This document shows positions 28,751 through 30,020 of a DNA stretch of 30,020 bases, in pieces. A model generated the notes under the pieces. The model had not been told where the DNA came from and searched no databases. It saw only the letters and a list, made by a program, of their open reading frames with translations. The first letter of the stretch is position 1. Each line of letters begins with the position of its first letter. Made by a program: the position numbers and the translations under genes. Source of the DNA: an uncultured Collinsella sp. (GTDB lineage Bacteria > Actinomycetota > Coriobacteriia > Coriobacteriales > Coriobacteriaceae); assembly GCA_900754275.1 (NCBI GenBank), contig CAAECF010000079.1, positions 1 to 30,020 on the forward strand, read 5' to 3'.

Positions 28751-30020
28751 ATGGAGAAAACTGCAGAGCAGCTGCGCCGCGAGCACATTGCCCTAGAGGG
28801 CGACACCCATGGCAAGAACAAATGGGCGATTCTGTTTACCGTGCTCATCATGACGTTTATGGTGTGTCTGGATTCGACCGTCGTGACCGTGGCGCTGCCC
28901 GTGATGCAAAAGGAGCTGGGCGTGGGCCTCGATCGCATTCAGCTGGTGAGCTCGGTGTATCTGCTTGCGACGTGCGTGGCCATGTTGCCGTTTGGCCGCC
29001 TGGGCGACGTGCGCGGCAAGGTGGGCGTATTTCAGCTGGGCGTAATCGTCTTTACGGTCGGCTCGTTGCTGTGCGGCCTTTCGGGTTCGCTCGAGGTTCT
29101 TATCTTGGCGCGCATTGTTCAGGGTGTCGGTTGCGCGGCGGCCATGGCTAACAACATGGGTATCATCACCGAGTCGTTCCCGGCGCGCGAACGAGGCCGT
29201 GCTATGGGTATTCTCGCGACCTTTGTGGCCCTCGGCATGATGTGTGGCCCCGTGCTCGGTGGCATGCTGGTGGCAAGCTTTCCCTGGGAGAGCATCTTCC
29301 TCATCAACCTGCCTATTGGCGTCATCTCGTTTATCGTGGGGCTCTACACGCTGCCGCATGTTAAGCCGGAGGACGGCGAGCGCCCTATGTCCCTGATTGA
29401 GGCTACTCGTCGCTGCTTTGCAAATTCGGCCTTCACCATCAACCTTGTCTGCATGCTCATCGTGTTCGTTGGTATTGGCGCATCTGAGTTTATTCTGCCG
29501 TTCTATTTTCAGGACGCCCATGGTTTTGGTTCCGACATTTCCGGATTGCTCTTTTTGGCGCTGCCGATGGTGAATGCCTTTATCGGACCGCTTTCGGGTA
29601 CGGTTTCGGACCGTGTTGGCTGCGAGGGCCCCACGGCGGTCGGCCTGGGCGTGTACGTGTGCGGTCTCTTTGCGGTAAGCACGCTCGACGAGCACTCTTC
29701 TATCCCTGTGATCGTGTGCTGCGTTGCGTTTATGTCGTGTGGCACGTCGATTTTCCAGAGCCCCAACAACTCGCTGTATATGGGCTCGGCTCCGCGCGAA
29801 GCGCTCGGCTTTGCGGGCAGCCTGGGCAGCCTGGCGCGCTACGCCGGCATGGCACTCGGCATTACGGCGGCGTCGCATATCCTGTATGGGCAGATGAGCG
29901 TGGCGATGGGCGAGGCCGTGACCAGTTTTGTTGCAGGCCGTCCGGATGTATTCCTATTCGGCTTTCGATCGGTGTTCTATGTGCTTATGGCTGTGGCCGC
30001 TGTGGGCTTTGCGCTTGCCA
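28751..30020 (+). CDS. MFS drug-efflux type transporter, DHA2 family (partial, runs off the window)
   Basis: The frame is open from the ATG at 28751 to the window end, 423 codons. AAAGG lies 6 nt before this ATG; an in-frame ATG at 28745 would touch it. After a 25-residue charged N-terminus come at least 11 hydrophobic segments. LDSTVVTVALP in helix 1 (motif D1), GRLGDVRGK after helix 2 (motif A) and GPVLGGMLVASFPWESIFLINLPIG (motif C region) are typical of the 14-helix EmrB/QacA group of drug-proton antiporters. The C-terminus is missing because of the window edge, not a mutation. The substrate is unknown. Confidence 0.9.
   Translation, partial: MEKTAEQLRREHIALEGDTHGKNKWAILFTVLIMTFMVCLDSTVVTVALPVMQKELGVGLDRIQLVSSVYLLATCVAMLPFGRLGDVRGKVGVFQLGVIVFTVGSLLCGLSGSLEVLILARIVQGVGCAAAMANNMGIITESFPARERGRAMGILATFVALGMMCGPVLGGMLVASFPWESIFLINLPIGVISFIVGLYTLPHVKPEDGERPMSLIEATRRCFANSAFTINLVCMLIVFVGIGASEFILPFYFQDAHGFGSDISGLLFLALPMVNAFIGPLSGTVSDRVGCEGPTAVGLGVYVCGLFAVSTLDEHSSIPVIVCCVAFMSCGTSIFQSPNNSLYMGSAPREALGFAGSLGSLARYAGMALGITAASHILYGQMSVAMGEAVTSFVAGRPDVFLFGFRSVFYVLMAVAAVGFALA

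Overview
The window reads as a chromosomal, mostly housekeeping stretch from a GC-rich gut actinobacterium of the class Coriobacteriia, most probably Collinsella. This rests on codon use, short AAAGGA-type ribosome binding sites and gene content; no 16S rRNA or other decisive marker is present. There is no prophage, transposase, CRISPR array or tRNA. The interest lies between the genes, which hold many large hairpins and repeats.

Layout. 1-230: terminators. 233-763: nitroreductase (-). 944-1025: long imperfect palindrome. 1047-2787: phosphate permease with its PhoU-like partner (-). 3038-6149: small unknown protein, Bax-inhibitor-1 membrane protein, PARG-like macrodomain protein and SGNH hydrolase (all +). 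6205-6421: array of three 81-bp palindromic units. 6480-8930: thiD and thiC (-), with a TPP riboswitch ahead of thiC. 8999-9514: small membrane-anchored protein (+). 9538-11848: yaaA and an M18 aminopeptidase (-), separated by a long hairpin terminator. 12015-14762: polA (+). 14794-15024: terminator plus a nested 126-bp palindrome. 15036-15863: HAD phosphatase (-). 16138-19597: arginine biosynthesis, comprising an arginine-rich leader peptide, argG, a 56-codon small ORF and argH (+). 19982-20386: ndk (+). 20543-21010: rpiB (-). 21281-22600: cysteine desulfidase-like gene (+). 22633-22744: structured element copy A. 22790-23548: HAD hydrolase (-). 23864-25030: ribosomal protein S1 (+). About 25354-25717: RNase P RNA, followed at once by structured element copy B (25725-25837). 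25945-26580: YigZ/IMPACT protein (+). 26648-27094: C_GCAxxG_C_C protein (-). 27325-28608: O-acetylhomoserine sulfhydrylase (+). 28751-end: DHA2-type MFS exporter, cut by the window edge.

Functional links. thiC and thiD act together in making the pyrimidine half of thiamine, and the riboswitch overlaps the thiC ribosome binding site. argG and argH catalyse the last two steps of arginine synthesis. A strong-SD 24-codon ORF with six Arg codons in its last ten sense codons precedes argG and suggests arginine-responsive attenuation. The phosphate permease and its DUF47 partner form a normal two-gene unit.

The best candidate for something undescribed is the pair of about 112-nt elements at 22633 and 25725. 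Their single-stranded motifs are nearly identical. Their 14-bp closing stems differ at 7 of 14 positions, yet every pair is preserved, as is one compensated pair in the apical hairpin. That pattern suggests selection on RNA (or cruciform) structure. They may belong to an already catalogued Collinsella RNA motif, which I cannot check here.
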